Part shown: positions 8,424 through 17,157 of the stretch, one piece after another | Numbering within the stretch: the stretch's first letter is position 1 | Layout: each line of letters starts with the position of its first letter | Assembly (NCBI RefSeq): GCF_030294945.1 | Contig: NZ_AP018448.1 | Coordinates: forward strand, 3,534,001 to 3,598,000 | Length of the DNA: 64,000 bases | Origin: Streptomyces graminofaciens | GTDB lineage: Bacteria; Actinomycetota; Actinomycetes; Streptomycetales; Streptomycetaceae | Direction of reading: 5' to 3' | Notes under the pieces: model-generated | Database searches by the model: none | What the model was told of the DNA's origin: nothing | What the model saw: the letters and a program-made list of their open reading frames with translations, nothing else | Translations under genes and position numbers: made by a program

Positions 8424-8861
8424 GCGTCCGACCCCTTCCTGGACGACGGCACCGGCGAGCACATTCGCCTCTGCACCTGCGCCGATCAGCCGCCCAGAAC
8501 ACAACCATTAAACCACTGGAAGCTTCAAGCAACACAAGATAGCCCCAAGTTCGTAGGCCTCGGTTGCGAAGAGAGAAATTTTCCAGTCGAACGACTAGAC
8601 CCTGCCGACCGCTTAAGCAGATAACCAACCGAGTACGTATGCGCCGACGACAGCCGCCCTGTGCTCACTCACGCCGTATCACTGAGAGGTCTCGGGGCGA
8701 AAGGCGAACCAGACGGAATCCCGGGCCGAATGTCTTTATGGCGCGGTCGTGTCTTGACGCCGGAACCGAGGCCTCCCCTCTCCCCGGCCGGCCTGTGGCC
8801 GCAGCGAAGGCGACATGGTCGCCCGCCGGGGCTTCTCCACCTCCCCATGCACGGAGCAGCA
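8424..8861. other. divergent intergenic region between two LuxR genes
   Basis: About 440 bp without a convincing gene. The part from roughly 8505 to 8660 is clearly richer in A+T than its surroundings, as expected for divergent promoters. The rest reads as open frames only because of GC-rich bias. I see no perfect palindrome that stands out. Confidence 0.5.
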
Positions 8862-9581
8862 GTGATTCCACCCTCCACCGTCTACTCAGCACCCCTGCGG
8901 CCTTCACACACGACGACCCTGTCGGTCGCGCTGGTCCGCCACGGATGCGCCGGGCCCTTCGCCTGCGAGGGGTTCCACAGCCGCATCGTCCGCGAGCCCT
9001 GGGAGATCCGCCCGTCCGACGACGTCGTCCTCTTCCACGGGCCCCGCATGGGCGCGGAGTTGAGGCGTTTCTCGGACGAGGCGAACGGCGGGCTGCCGCC
9101 CCTCGCCGTCCTCGCGACCTGCTTCGACCGGGACGACGTGTGTCTCGCACTGGACAGCGGGGCCGTCGGCTATCTGCTGGAGACCGACGATCCGGACCTG
9201 CTGACGGCTGCGCTGCAGTGCGTCTCCCACGGGCACACCATTCTCGCCCCGCAGATCGCCGCGGAGCACCCGAAGGCCACGGCGCGCGCAAGGGGCTCGT
9301 GGCTTCCGACGCCGCGCGCGCAGAAGGCGGACACCATCAAGGGCGGGGATCGGACCGGTGGCCGCTCATCGCCCCTCGCGCTCTCACGGCAGGAGCGGGA
9401 GATCATGGCCCGGCTGGCCTCGGGCGTGTCGGTGCGTGAGACGGCCGTGGAGATGCGGCTGGCCGAGAAGACGGTCAGAAACTATCTGAGCAACGTCTAC
9501 GGAAAGCTCGGAGTGCACAGCCAGTCGCAGGCGCTCCTGCGCTGGCTCGGGCACGCTGACGGCACCTCACCGCCAAGTTGA
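8862..9581 (+). CDS. LuxR-family regulator with receiver-like N-terminus
   Basis: The 239-aa protein has a C-terminal LuxR HTH (LSRQEREIMARLASGVSVRE through KTVRNYLSNVYGKLGVHS). The N-terminal 130 residues keep the receiver-like tail (ALDSGAVGYLLETDDPDLLTAAL) but lack the conserved Lys and an obvious acidic pocket. The GTG at 8862 is chosen because GGAG lies 6 bp upstream; an ATG at 8847 lacks a ribosome site. It is divergent from the other LuxR gene, and both carry non-canonical receivers, which suggests ligand- or partner-driven control of the neighbouring cluster. Confidence 0.8.
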   Translation: MIPPSTVYSAPLRPSHTTTLSVALVRHGCAGPFACEGFHSRIVREPWEIRPSDDVVLFHGPRMGAELRRFSDEANGGLPPLAVLATCFDRDDVCLALDSGAVGYLLETDDPDLLTAALQCVSHGHTILAPQIAAEHPKATARARGSWLPTPRAQKADTIKGGDRTGGRSSPLALSRQEREIMARLASGVSVRETAVEMRLAEKTVRNYLSNVYGKLGVHSQSQALLRWLGHADGTSPPS

Positions 9582-9588
9582 CGGGCCC

Positions 9589-9620
9589 ATGGCCAGGCCA
9601 CGCCTCAGAGGCCCGGCCAT
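9589..9620. terminator. hairpin between convergent LuxR and NIS genes
   Basis: Two 11-bp arms (ATGGCCAGGCC and GGCCCGGCCAT, one mismatch) flank a 10-nt loop just after the LuxR stop. There is no T-tract, as is common for Streptomyces terminators. Confidence 0.5.
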
Positions 9621-9693
9621 CGCGACACGCGCACCGTTCGTCCGACCGCACACCGGCCACTGCAAAACAGCCGCTCACCGAACCCGCGGGCAT

Positions 9694-11181
9694 TCATGCG
9701 CCGCGGAGGGGGTTGGCCAGCGGCAGATAGCGGGCATCCGCACCGTCAGCGCCCGTCCACCGCAGCAGGAGATTCGTCTTGCCCGGCAGCGTGGGTGAGC
9801 TGAGGAGTTCATCGACCTCGGGGATCTCCCCGTGCCGCTTCAGCTCGCGCCGCGCCGTCGGCCAGAGGTCGGCGTCCGGGTGGCGTTCCGTGAGGGCCGC
9901 CGCGATCTCCAGGAGGTTGTTGACGACGAGGCAGTACACGAGACGTTCCCAGCCGGTCGCCCGCTCCACGTCCGGCAGGAGCTTCACGCCCTCGGCGTCG
10001 CGGTACACGGCCTGCACGGGTGTGCCGGCGGCGTCGACCACGACCACGGTGTTCTGGAGGTGGGCCTCCAGGACGACGCCGTGGCGGTGGAAGGCGCCGA
10101 GGGCCGGGGACACGACAGCGCGCAGATACGCCTCCCACCAGGCGGCGGGGTCGGTGATCCGGTCCAGGGGGTTGCCGGGGAAGCCCTCGGCGAGGGCGGC
10201 GGCGAGGACGGGGGTGGTACCGGGGGCCAGGTGCGGGCGCAGGCCGTCGCGTACCAGTACCGCCAGCTCCTCGAAGGCGAAGTCGGCGGTGCGGTAGCCG
10301 CGGTCGCTCAGCCACGCCCCCGGCAGTTCGGTGAACGCCCTGGTGACGGCTGTGTCCGTGCGGCGGAGTTTCAGCAGGTCATGGCGCCAGAGTCGGCGTA
10401 TGTCGTTGGTGATCCGCACATCCAGGCTGAACTTGAGGAACAGGTCGCCGTCCGCCGCGTACACCGTGCGGATCGCCGCCGTCGGCCATACCCCGGCCGC
10501 CGAGTGCCCCAGCCGTACGAGGCGGCCGTCCGCGAAGGCGGGTGTCAGTTCCCGGGCGGCCAGGTCGAGTTGCCAGGGGTGGGCGGGCAGGAGGCGGTAG
10601 CCGGGCGGGGCCTCGCCCAGGGTGTCCAGGGCGGTGGTGTCGCCCTCCTCGACCACCGTGTCCTCGCGTACGCCGAGCAGGGTCAGCGGGAAGCGGGCGT
10701 AGGCCTCGGGCGCGTACGGCAGCCAGGCGGTGGCCGGGCCGGTGCCGCGGGCCTTGGGGGCGGGGTGGTGGGGGTGCCCGGTGATCAGGGACTGCTCGGA
10801 GCGGAGGTAGAGGTCCTCGGGTGCCGTGGCGCCGGCGCGCGCGGTGAGAATGGCGGCGACGGCGTCGCGGCTGTCGAGCATCTCGGTGGGCAGCTCGGGG
10901 TTGGACAGGCCGGTGAGGAGGCGGAGTTCCTCGGTGGTGAGTTTGACCAGCTCCGCGTGGGAGAGGCGCTGCCAGGTGCCGTCCGTGCGGAGTTCGGGTG
11001 CCGTGGGGCGGCGGGTGCCGTGCACCCGTAGGAGGCGGCCGGTGGCGCGGAGGCGGTGCACACCGGGTTCGACGGGCTCGGCCGCCTCCCGCAGGAGACA
11101 GTTGAGCAGGGGCGCGGCGGCGAGGGAGTCGGCGGCCTTGCCGATGCCGTCACGGTCAGGGGTGGCGTCCACGGGGTCCAT
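9694..11181 (-). CDS. IucA/IucC-family NIS siderophore synthetase
   Basis: The 495-aa protein is an NRPS-independent siderophore synthetase, which adenylates a carboxylate such as citrate or succinyl-hydroxamate and condenses it with an amine or alcohol. Family marks seen: LLPAHPWQLD, the nucleotide-binding KFSLDVRITNDIRRL, HGVVLEAHLQN and VYRDAEGVKLLP. The ATG at 11181 has AAGGA about 5 bp upstream; the GTG at 11199 is an alternative. It is divergent from a second NIS gene (11344-12843). No lysine/ornithine decarboxylase, monooxygenase or siderophore exporter lies in the visible neighbourhood, so the amine substrate is unknown. Confidence 0.93.
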   Translation of the reverse strand: MDPVDATPDRDGIGKAADSLAAAPLLNCLLREAAEPVEPGVHRLRATGRLLRVHGTRRPTAPELRTDGTWQRLSHAELVKLTTEELRLLTGLSNPELPTEMLDSRDAVAAILTARAGATAPEDLYLRSEQSLITGHPHHPAPKARGTGPATAWLPYAPEAYARFPLTLLGVREDTVVEEGDTTALDTLGEAPPGYRLLPAHPWQLDLAARELTPAFADGRLVRLGHSAAGVWPTAAIRTVYAADGDLFLKFSLDVRITNDIRRLWRHDLLKLRRTDTAVTRAFTELPGAWLSDRGYRTADFAFEELAVLVRDGLRPHLAPGTTPVLAAALAEGFPGNPLDRITDPAAWWEAYLRAVVSPALGAFHRHGVVLEAHLQNTVVVVDAAGTPVQAVYRDAEGVKLLPDVERATGWERLVYCLVVNNLLEIAAALTERHPDADLWPTARRELKRHGEIPEVDELLSSPTLPGKTNLLLRWTGADGADARYLPLANPLRGA

Positions 11182-11216
11182 TCGTTCCTTACGGTGCACT
11201 CATGATCAGTATGGCT

Positions 11217-11234
11217 GCCGTGACGCGTCACGGC
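11217..11234. promoter_or_regulatory. 18-bp perfect palindrome between divergent NIS genes
   Basis: GCCGTGACGCGTCACGGC is a perfect inverted repeat in the 162-bp gap between two divergent siderophore synthetase genes. It does not look like the TTAGGTTAGGCTAACCTAA-type iron box of DmdR/IdeR. It may be an operator for another regulator or be part of an RNA hairpin. Confidence 0.5.
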
Positions 11235-11343
11235 GAAGCGGTGCGGGCAGTGGTCGTACGCCATGCCGTCCCGCGTGCCCGTACTCGTTCGACGCGGTCC
11301 GCACACCCGGTCGACACAGTCCCCGTACCCGAGGAGCCCGCCC

Positions 11344-12843
11344 GTGCCACATCGTCCGATGTCCGACGCCGAGGCGGCGCTCGGCGCCGAGCTGGCCGCC
11401 GTACGTCCCGATCTGACGCAGCCGTACACGGCGGCGCTCCCCGGTGCGCGGGCGGCCGTGCTGTCGCGGCTGTGGCGGGCGCTCGTCCATGAGCCACTGC
11501 CCTGGGTCGCGAGCCGTGAGCCGGGCGGCGACTCGGTCCTGCTCCGGCTCGCCGACGGGCGGCGGCTGCACGGCCCGGCCGTGGACCCGTACGCCACCGC
11601 CGCGCACACCTCGGAGGTCCGGCTCGACGAGCGGGCGTACGACCGTCCGGCGCGGCTGATGACCGCGCTGGCCGTGCCGCACAGCGCGGCCTTCGCCGCC
11701 GAACTCGACCACAGCGTGGCCTCCTTGGCCCTGTCCCGCGCCGACCAGGCCGGTGTCGAGGAGCCCGTGGCCGGCTGGGAGTGGGAGCAGCGGGTGGTCG
11801 ACGGGCACCCCTTCCACCCCAACTGCCGCTCCCGGCCCGGCTTCACGGCGGCCGACCAGCTGGCGTACGGGCCCGAGCATCGGCCGGTCGTCCGGCTGGG
11901 GCTCGCGCCCGTGGACGACGCGCTGGTCGTCGGGGAGTGGCCGGAGCGGTTCCGGGACGGGCGGCGGGTGCTGGTGCCGGTCCATCCGTGGCAGGCGGCG
12001 CATGTGCTCAAGAGCCCGCCGGGGCCCGACGGGCTCGACGCCCATCCGCTGATGTCGCTGCGCACCCTCGCGCTCGCCGACGGCGGGCCGCATGTCAAAA
12101 CCGCGCTGAGCGCCCGCCTGACCTCCTCCGTGCGCGACATCTCGGTCTACTCGATCGAGAACGCGGCGGCCGTCTCTGACTTCATGGCCGACCTCGCGAC
12201 CCGCACGGACGGTCTGCTGCACGTGACGCGCACGCTCGGCGCGGTGACCGCCGGTTCGCCCGACCTCGCGGCGGTCCTGCGCGAGTCACCGGAGGCGTAC
12301 GCGGACACGGCGGCCGGCGAGCGTGTCGTGCCGGTGGGCGCGCTGGCCACGACGGAACTGCCCCGGTCGCCCGCGTGGCTGGCCGGGTTCACGACGCTGG
12401 CGCTCACCGTCTGCCTCCGGCTGCTGGAGATGGGCGTGGCCCTGGAGGCGCACGGCCAGAACCTGATGGTGGTGCTGTCCCCGTCGGGTGCGCCGCTGCG
12501 GCTGGTCTACCGCGATCTGGCGGACATCCGCGTCAGCCCCGCCCGGCTGGCCCGGCACGGAATCCCGGTCCCGGACCTCGCCGGACGCATCGTCACCGAC
12601 GACGAGTCGACGTTGCGCCGCAAGCTGTTCGGCGCACTGGTGACGGGCGCGCTGGGGGCCACGGCAGGTTCGGCGCCCGCCCTGCGCGAGGCGCTCACCG
12701 CCGCCGTACCGGAGTTGCCGCGCACGCCGGACCTCGTGCCGCTGCTGGACGGGCCGGTGCCGACGAAGGCGTTGACGCTGATGCGGCTGTCGCCCGAGCG
12801 GTCGGGGGACAGCTGGGCGGAGGTGCCGAGTCCGCTGCGGTGA
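11344..12843 (+). CDS. IucA/IucC-family NIS siderophore synthetase
   Basis: This 499-aa protein is a second NIS synthetase, clearly divergent from its neighbour. It carries VPVHPWQAAHV, the nucleotide-binding VKTALSARLTSSVRDIS, MGVALEAHGQN and VYRDLADIRVS, all expected positions of the fold. The GTG at 11344 has AGGAG about 8 bp upstream; ATG 11359 is possible. Two NIS enzymes usually work in sequence, one on each carboxylate of a citrate or dicarboxylate core (as IucA and IucC do for aerobactin). Here they are divergent rather than in one operon. Confidence 0.93.
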   Translation: MPHRPMSDAEAALGAELAAVRPDLTQPYTAALPGARAAVLSRLWRALVHEPLPWVASREPGGDSVLLRLADGRRLHGPAVDPYATAAHTSEVRLDERAYDRPARLMTALAVPHSAAFAAELDHSVASLALSRADQAGVEEPVAGWEWEQRVVDGHPFHPNCRSRPGFTAADQLAYGPEHRPVVRLGLAPVDDALVVGEWPERFRDGRRVLVPVHPWQAAHVLKSPPGPDGLDAHPLMSLRTLALADGGPHVKTALSARLTSSVRDISVYSIENAAAVSDFMADLATRTDGLLHVTRTLGAVTAGSPDLAAVLRESPEAYADTAAGERVVPVGALATTELPRSPAWLAGFTTLALTVCLRLLEMGVALEAHGQNLMVVLSPSGAPLRLVYRDLADIRVSPARLARHGIPVPDLAGRIVTDDESTLRRKLFGALVTGALGATAGSAPALREALTAAVPELPRTPDLVPLLDGPVPTKALTLMRLSPERSGDSWAEVPSPLR

Positions 12844-12971
12844 GCGGCTTTCGACGGCACCCGGTGAACGGCGGGTCCTGCGGGGGCCGTTGGCGGTATC
12901 CGTCGGAGTCGTGCGGGTGAACGGCCGGTCTCGTTTTGAAGCCCGGCCCCTTGGATCAATAGGATCCGCCG

Positions 12972-14240
12972 ATGATCACAAGACAACGGCTGGCGGCAGG
13001 GGTCATCGCCCTGCTCGCCGCCCTGACGGCCGGGATCGCCGTCCCGACCACGGCCGTCGCCGACGAGACCACGGCGCTGGCGCCCAAGGTCAACCTCGTG
13101 CTGGACGTCAGCGGTTCGATGCGGGCCAAGGACATCGACGGGCAGTCCCGGATGGCCGCGGCGAAGCAGGCGTTCAACGAGGTACTGGACGCCACGCCCG
13201 AGGAGGTCCAGCTCGGCATCCGCACGCTGGGCGCCAACTACCCGGGGGACGACCGCAAGACGGGCTGCAAGGACACCGCGCAGCTCTACCCGGTCGGCCC
13301 GCTGGACCGCACCGAGGCGAAGACGGCCGTGGCGACGCTCACGCCGACCGGCTGGACCCCGATCGGTCCGGCGCTGCTGAAGGCGGCCGACGACCTGGAG
13401 GGCGGCGAGGGCACCAAGCGCATCGTGCTGATCAGCGACGGCGAGGACACCTGCGCCCCGCTGGACCCGTGCGAGGTGGCCCGGGAGATCGCGGCGAAGG
13501 GCATCGGCCTGACCATCGACACGCTCGGCCTGGTGCCGAACACCAAGCTGCGGCAGCAGCTCAGCTGTATCGCCGAGGCGACCGGCGGGACGTTCACCTC
13601 GGTGGAGCACACCGACGAACTCACCGACCGGGTCAACCAGTTGGTGGACCGGGCCGCCGATCCGGTGGTCGTACCCAAGGCCGTCGAGGGCGGTGACACC
13701 TGTGCGAACGCCAAGGCGGTGGAGTCGGGTCTGTTCACCGACCGCGAGGAGTTCGGGCAGCAGCGCTGGTACCGCGTGGACGTGAAGCCGGGTCAGGAGC
13801 TGCGGGCCTCGGTGAGCGTCGCGGCGGACCGTGACGTCAACCCCCACTACGGGGTGCTGCTGCGGGCGGTGACCGTGAAGGGCCGCGAGATCGTGCGCGG
13901 CGAGGCCGGGGGCACCGGCCGCACCGACGTCATCTCGACGGGTTTGCGTTATGCCAAGGCCGAGGCGGACGACGAGGAGGATGAGGACGTCGCCGAGGCG
14001 GTGTGTCTGCAGGTGACCCACTCCTACTCGCCGGGCAGCAGGGTCAAGACGACGCCCGGTCTGCCGCTGGAGCTGACCGTCGACGTCGTCGAGGGCCCGG
14101 ACACGTCGAGCGACGTGGCGTCGTTCGGCCTCGGCCGCGGCTGGTGGCTGCTCGGCGTGCTGGTGCTCGTCGGCTTCCTGGCCGGTGTGCTGTGGGGCTG
14201 GCTGTCGCGCTGGCGTGTCGCGGTCTGGAGGACCAACTGA
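12972..14240 (+). CDS. membrane-anchored von Willebrand factor A protein
   Basis: The 422-aa protein has a signal peptide (residues 1-30), a vWA domain with a MIDAS motif DVSGSM (residues 45-50) and a later GWTPIGPAL plus LISDGEDTC, a beta-rich segment with an acidic patch (residues about 315-325), and one C-terminal membrane helix (about 383-408) followed by a short basic tail. vWA domains bind metal and protein partners, so it probably displays a binding surface outside the membrane. Its stop shares one base with the ATG of the next gene, and the two proteins have the same design (signal, extracellular part, C-terminal anchor), so they likely form a pair. Confidence 0.85.
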   Translation: MITRQRLAAGVIALLAALTAGIAVPTTAVADETTALAPKVNLVLDVSGSMRAKDIDGQSRMAAAKQAFNEVLDATPEEVQLGIRTLGANYPGDDRKTGCKDTAQLYPVGPLDRTEAKTAVATLTPTGWTPIGPALLKAADDLEGGEGTKRIVLISDGEDTCAPLDPCEVAREIAAKGIGLTIDTLGLVPNTKLRQQLSCIAEATGGTFTSVEHTDELTDRVNQLVDRAADPVVVPKAVEGGDTCANAKAVESGLFTDREEFGQQRWYRVDVKPGQELRASVSVAADRDVNPHYGVLLRAVTVKGREIVRGEAGGTGRTDVISTGLRYAKAEADDEEDEDVAEAVCLQVTHSYSPGSRVKTTPGLPLELTVDVVEGPDTSSDVASFGLGRGWWLLGVLVLVGFLAGVLWGWLSRWRVAVWRTN

Positions 14241-15055
14241 TGCGGATCACACGTGTACTGGGCGCAGCCCTGCTGATGCTCGGCCTGGCCGTGTCCCCGG
14301 CCTTCGCCGACTCCACTCCCTCCGCGAGCCCCGCCGAGGACGGTGACGCGCCCACCGAGGCGGGCACCTCCTTCCGTACGGCCGCCGAGTTCGAGCAGGG
14401 GCAGACCGCGACGGCGAGCGCCTCGACCGGCGACTACCTGTACTGGTCGTTCCCGGCGGACGCGCTGCAGCGGCCCACCGTGCGGGCGACGGTCAAGCTG
14501 CCCGAGGCCGCGAAGTCGTCGTCCACCTGGCAGCTCGACGTGTACGACGGACTGCGGCGCCGCCAGGCCTGCCAGTACGGGTCGCAGACCCGGACCGCCG
14601 AGGCGGGCGCGGCCTCCGTGGAGCTGTCCTGCACGCTGCGCACGGTCCGTGCCTGGTCGGAGCAGTGGGCCGACGACCCGCTGCCGGGCACGTACTACGT
14701 GCGGCTGACCACCACGACGCTGGGCACCGCCGACCTGGGTCTGACGTTCAGCACCGAGGTGAAGGCCGAGTCCGAGGACATGGGCGGTTCGGCGGCGGTC
14801 GACGGCGCGCTGTCCAAGCCGCTCGTGCCGGGCATCGCGGTGACCTCGCAGTCGGAGGGGGCCGAGGACGACGAGTCGTCCTCGGAGGCCGTGCTGTCCT
14901 CCCTCGAACCGGACGACGGCTGGGCCTCCGGCTGGTGGAGCGACCGCTGGGTGTGGACGGCGCTCGGGGGCGTGCTGGCCGCGCTCGCGGGCATCGGCGG
15001 TTACGCCCTGACCCGGGGATCCGGACGGCCGCGCCACGTGCCGCCGGGTGCCTGA
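14240..15055 (+). CDS. exported protein with C-terminal anchor, vWA partner
   Basis: The 271-aa protein has a signal peptide ending near AFADS, an extracellular domain with two central cysteines (RQACQYGS and ELSCTL) that could form a disulphide, an acidic Ser/Glu stretch (residues about 205-225) and one C-terminal membrane helix (VWTALGGVLAALAGIGGYAL). I do not recognise a family with certainty. It begins at the last base of the vWA gene stop, implying coupled translation and a shared complex at the cell surface. Confidence 0.75.
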   Translation: MRITRVLGAALLMLGLAVSPAFADSTPSASPAEDGDAPTEAGTSFRTAAEFEQGQTATASASTGDYLYWSFPADALQRPTVRATVKLPEAAKSSSTWQLDVYDGLRRRQACQYGSQTRTAEAGAASVELSCTLRTVRAWSEQWADDPLPGTYYVRLTTTTLGTADLGLTFSTEVKAESEDMGGSAAVDGALSKPLVPGIAVTSQSEGAEDDESSSEAVLSSLEPDDGWASGWWSDRWVWTALGGVLAALAGIGGYALTRGSGRPRHVPPGA

Positions 15056-15067
15056 CCCCACGTCATG

Positions 15068-15097
15068 AGGGCCCACCGCAGCGCTGCGGTGGGCCCT
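15068..15097. terminator. perfect 30-bp palindrome, bidirectional terminator
   Basis: Two perfectly complementary 15-bp arms with no spacer (first arm begins AGGGCCCACC) lie between the convergent 14240-15055 gene and the HxlR regulator gene, only 4 bp from the latter's stop codon. Confidence 0.75.
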
Positions 15098-15100
15098 CCG

Positions 15101-15727
15101 TCATGCCTCCCGCAGTGCTTTGGCCAGGGGGCCGTCTCCCCCGACCTCGATCCGCCCGGCGCGCACCGCGTCCGCCAGGCTCAACAGTCCCCGGGACACG
15201 GCCACACAGGTGCCGGAGTCGAGCGCGAGCCGCGCGTCGGGCTCCCGGGGGGCGGGCCCGTCGCCGTAGACCGGCCCGTCCTCCACACCGACGTACAGAT
15301 GGAAGTCCCCCTCCTCCAGCCGGACTTCGACGAGACCCTCGCCCTCCAGCGAGCGCAGCAGCGGCAGCGCGAACCAGTGGGCGCGGACGGCGTCGGTGGG
15401 GCTGCGCTCGCCGAGTTCGCCCTCGCCCCACTTTCCCAGCGCCTGGATCACCGGCAGCAACTCCCGGCCCCGCCCGGTGAGTTCGTAGACGTACGCCGCT
15501 CCCGGCGGAGGCAGCCTTCGCCGGGTGGCGAGACCGTCGCGCTCCATGTCCTTCAGCCGCCCGGCGAGTACGTCCGTACTGACGCCCGGCAGGTCGGCGT
15601 GCAGGTCGGTGTAGCGGCGCGGACCGGCGAGCAGCTCCCGGACGATCAGCAGGGTCCAGCGGTCACCGACGGCGTCGAGCGCGCGGGCGGCGGAACAGTA
15701 CTGGTCGTAGCTTCGGCGACGTGACAT
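15101..15727 (-). CDS. HxlR-family transcriptional regulator
   Basis: The 208-aa protein has an N-terminal HxlR winged helix (residues about 8-100: CSAARALDAVGDRWTLLIVRELLAGPRRYTDLH and so on, cysteine at about residue 10) and a C-terminal extension of about 100 residues that could bind a ligand. HxlR proteins respond to redox or electrophiles through this N-terminal cysteine. ATG 15727 is used; 15745 is also in frame. It is divergent from an aminotransferase gene, with nested inverted repeats between them, so it probably controls both itself and that gene. Confidence 0.87.
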   Translation of the reverse strand: MSRRRSYDQYCSAARALDAVGDRWTLLIVRELLAGPRRYTDLHADLPGVSTDVLAGRLKDMERDGLATRRRLPPPGAAYVYELTGRGRELLPVIQALGKWGEGELGERSPTDAVRAHWFALPLLRSLEGEGLVEVRLEEGDFHLYVGVEDGPVYGDGPAPREPDARLALDSGTCVAVSRGLLSLADAVRAGRIEVGGDGPLAKALREA

Positions 15728-15749
15728 GGCACGCAGTCTAGACATGTCG

Positions 15750-15784
15750 TTGGACTTTCCAAGCTGGAACTTGGTAAAACCAAG
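15750..15784. promoter_or_regulatory. nested inverted repeats, candidate HxlR operator
   Basis: Three overlapping inverted repeats sit in the 86-bp divergent gap: TTGGA-CTT-TCCAA (15750-15762), TTCCA-AGC-TGGAA (15757-15769) and CTTGGT-AAA-ACCAAG (15770-15784). The recurring TTGG/CCAA half-site suggests two or more regulator dimers. Confidence 0.6.
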
Positions 15785-15813
15785 CAACACAACGAACCGG
15801 AGGGCGAGCGCGC

Positions 15814-17022
15814 ATGGAGTTCCGGCAGTCGAACAAGCTCAGCGAGGTCTGTTACGAGATCCGCGGCCCGGTGGTCGAGCACGCCAACGCGCTCGAGAAG
15901 GCGGGCCACAGCGTGCTGCGCCTCAACACCGGCAACCCGGCACTCTTCGGCTTCGAGGCCCCGGAGGAGATCCTCCAGGACATGATCCGGATGCTGCCGC
16001 AGGCGCACGGGTACACCGACTCACGCGGCATCCTGTCCGCCCGCCGTGCCGTGGCCCAGCGCTACCAGACCCTGGGCCTGGAGGTCGGCGTCGACGACGT
16101 CTTCCTCGGCAACGGCATCTCCGAGCTGATCTCGATGGCCGTACAGGCCCTGGTCGAGGACGGCGACGAGATCCTGATCCCCGCCCCCGACTTCCCTCTC
16201 TGGACGGCGGTGACCACCCTCGCGGGCGGCAAGGCGGTCCACTACCTCTGCGACGAGCAGGCCGACTGGTACCCGGACCTCGACGACATGGCGTCGAAGA
16301 TCACGGACCGCACGAAGGCCGTCCTGATCATCAACCCGAACAACCCCACGGGCGCGGTCTATCCCAAGGAGATCATCGAGGGCATCCTCGACCTCGCCCG
16401 CCGGCACGGTCTGATGGTCTTCGCCGACGAGATCTACGACCAGATCCTGTACGACGACGCCGTGCACCACTCGGCCGCCGCGCTCGCTCCCGACCTGGTG
16501 GTCCTGACCTTCTGCGGCCTGTCGAAGACGTACCGGGTGGCGGGGTTCCGCTCGGGCTGGCTGGTCGTGACGGGCCCGAAGCAGCACGCGAAGGACTACC
16601 TGGAGGGCCTGACCATGCTGGCCTCCATGCGGCTGTGCGCCAACGCGCCCGCGCAGTACGCCATCCAGGCCGCGCTCGGCGGCCGCCAGTCGATCCACGA
16701 CCTCACCGCGCCGGGCGGCAGGCTGCACGAACAGCGCGATGTGGCCTGGGAGAAACTCAACGAGATCCCGGGGGTGTCGTGTGTGAAGCCGAAGGGGGCG
16801 CTGTACGCGTTCCCGCGCCTCGACCCCAAGGTCCACAAGATCCATGACGACGAGAAGTTCGTCCTTGACCTGCTGCTGCGGGAGAAGATCCAGGTGGTGC
16901 AGGGCACGGGCTTCAACTGGCCGACCCCCGACCACTTCCGCATCCTCACCCTCCCCCACGCGGACGACCTCGACGCGGCGATCAGCCGGATCGGGCGGTT
17001 CCTGAGCGGGTACCGGCAATAG
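15814..17022 (+). CDS. AlaA-like class I aminotransferase
   Basis: The 402-aa protein closely follows the AlaA/AlaC group of alanine aminotransferases: NTGNPALFGFEAPEEI at the start, GNGISELISMAVQAL, INPNNPTGAVYP for PLP binding, FADEIYDQILYDD, and the Schiff-base region FCGLSKTYRVAGFRSGW. The reaction is pyruvate plus glutamate to alanine plus 2-oxoglutarate. The ATG follows GGAGG. Length and motifs match the family throughout. It is divergent from the HxlR regulator. Confidence 0.92.
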   Translation: MEFRQSNKLSEVCYEIRGPVVEHANALEKAGHSVLRLNTGNPALFGFEAPEEILQDMIRMLPQAHGYTDSRGILSARRAVAQRYQTLGLEVGVDDVFLGNGISELISMAVQALVEDGDEILIPAPDFPLWTAVTTLAGGKAVHYLCDEQADWYPDLDDMASKITDRTKAVLIINPNNPTGAVYPKEIIEGILDLARRHGLMVFADEIYDQILYDDAVHHSAAALAPDLVVLTFCGLSKTYRVAGFRSGWLVVTGPKQHAKDYLEGLTMLASMRLCANAPAQYAIQAALGGRQSIHDLTAPGGRLHEQRDVAWEKLNEIPGVSCVKPKGALYAFPRLDPKVHKIHDDEKFVLDLLLREKIQVVQGTGFNWPTPDHFRILTLPHADDLDAAISRIGRFLSGYRQ

Positions 17023-17157
17023 ACGCGGCAATGGACTCCTCCATTCGCGGCGTACGCGGCCGGGAATTTTCCAAAAGATAATTCCCCGTGCTCGCCGCCC
17101 CCGGCATATCCCCCTATAGTCCGCAGACACAGGGAGAACGCGAGTTCGGGGGTACTT

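Noticed and set aside
11182..11343. DmdR/IdeR iron box between the NIS genes
   Set aside because: No TTAGGTTAGGCTAACCTAA-like 19-mer is present; only the GTGACGCGTCAC palindrome is.
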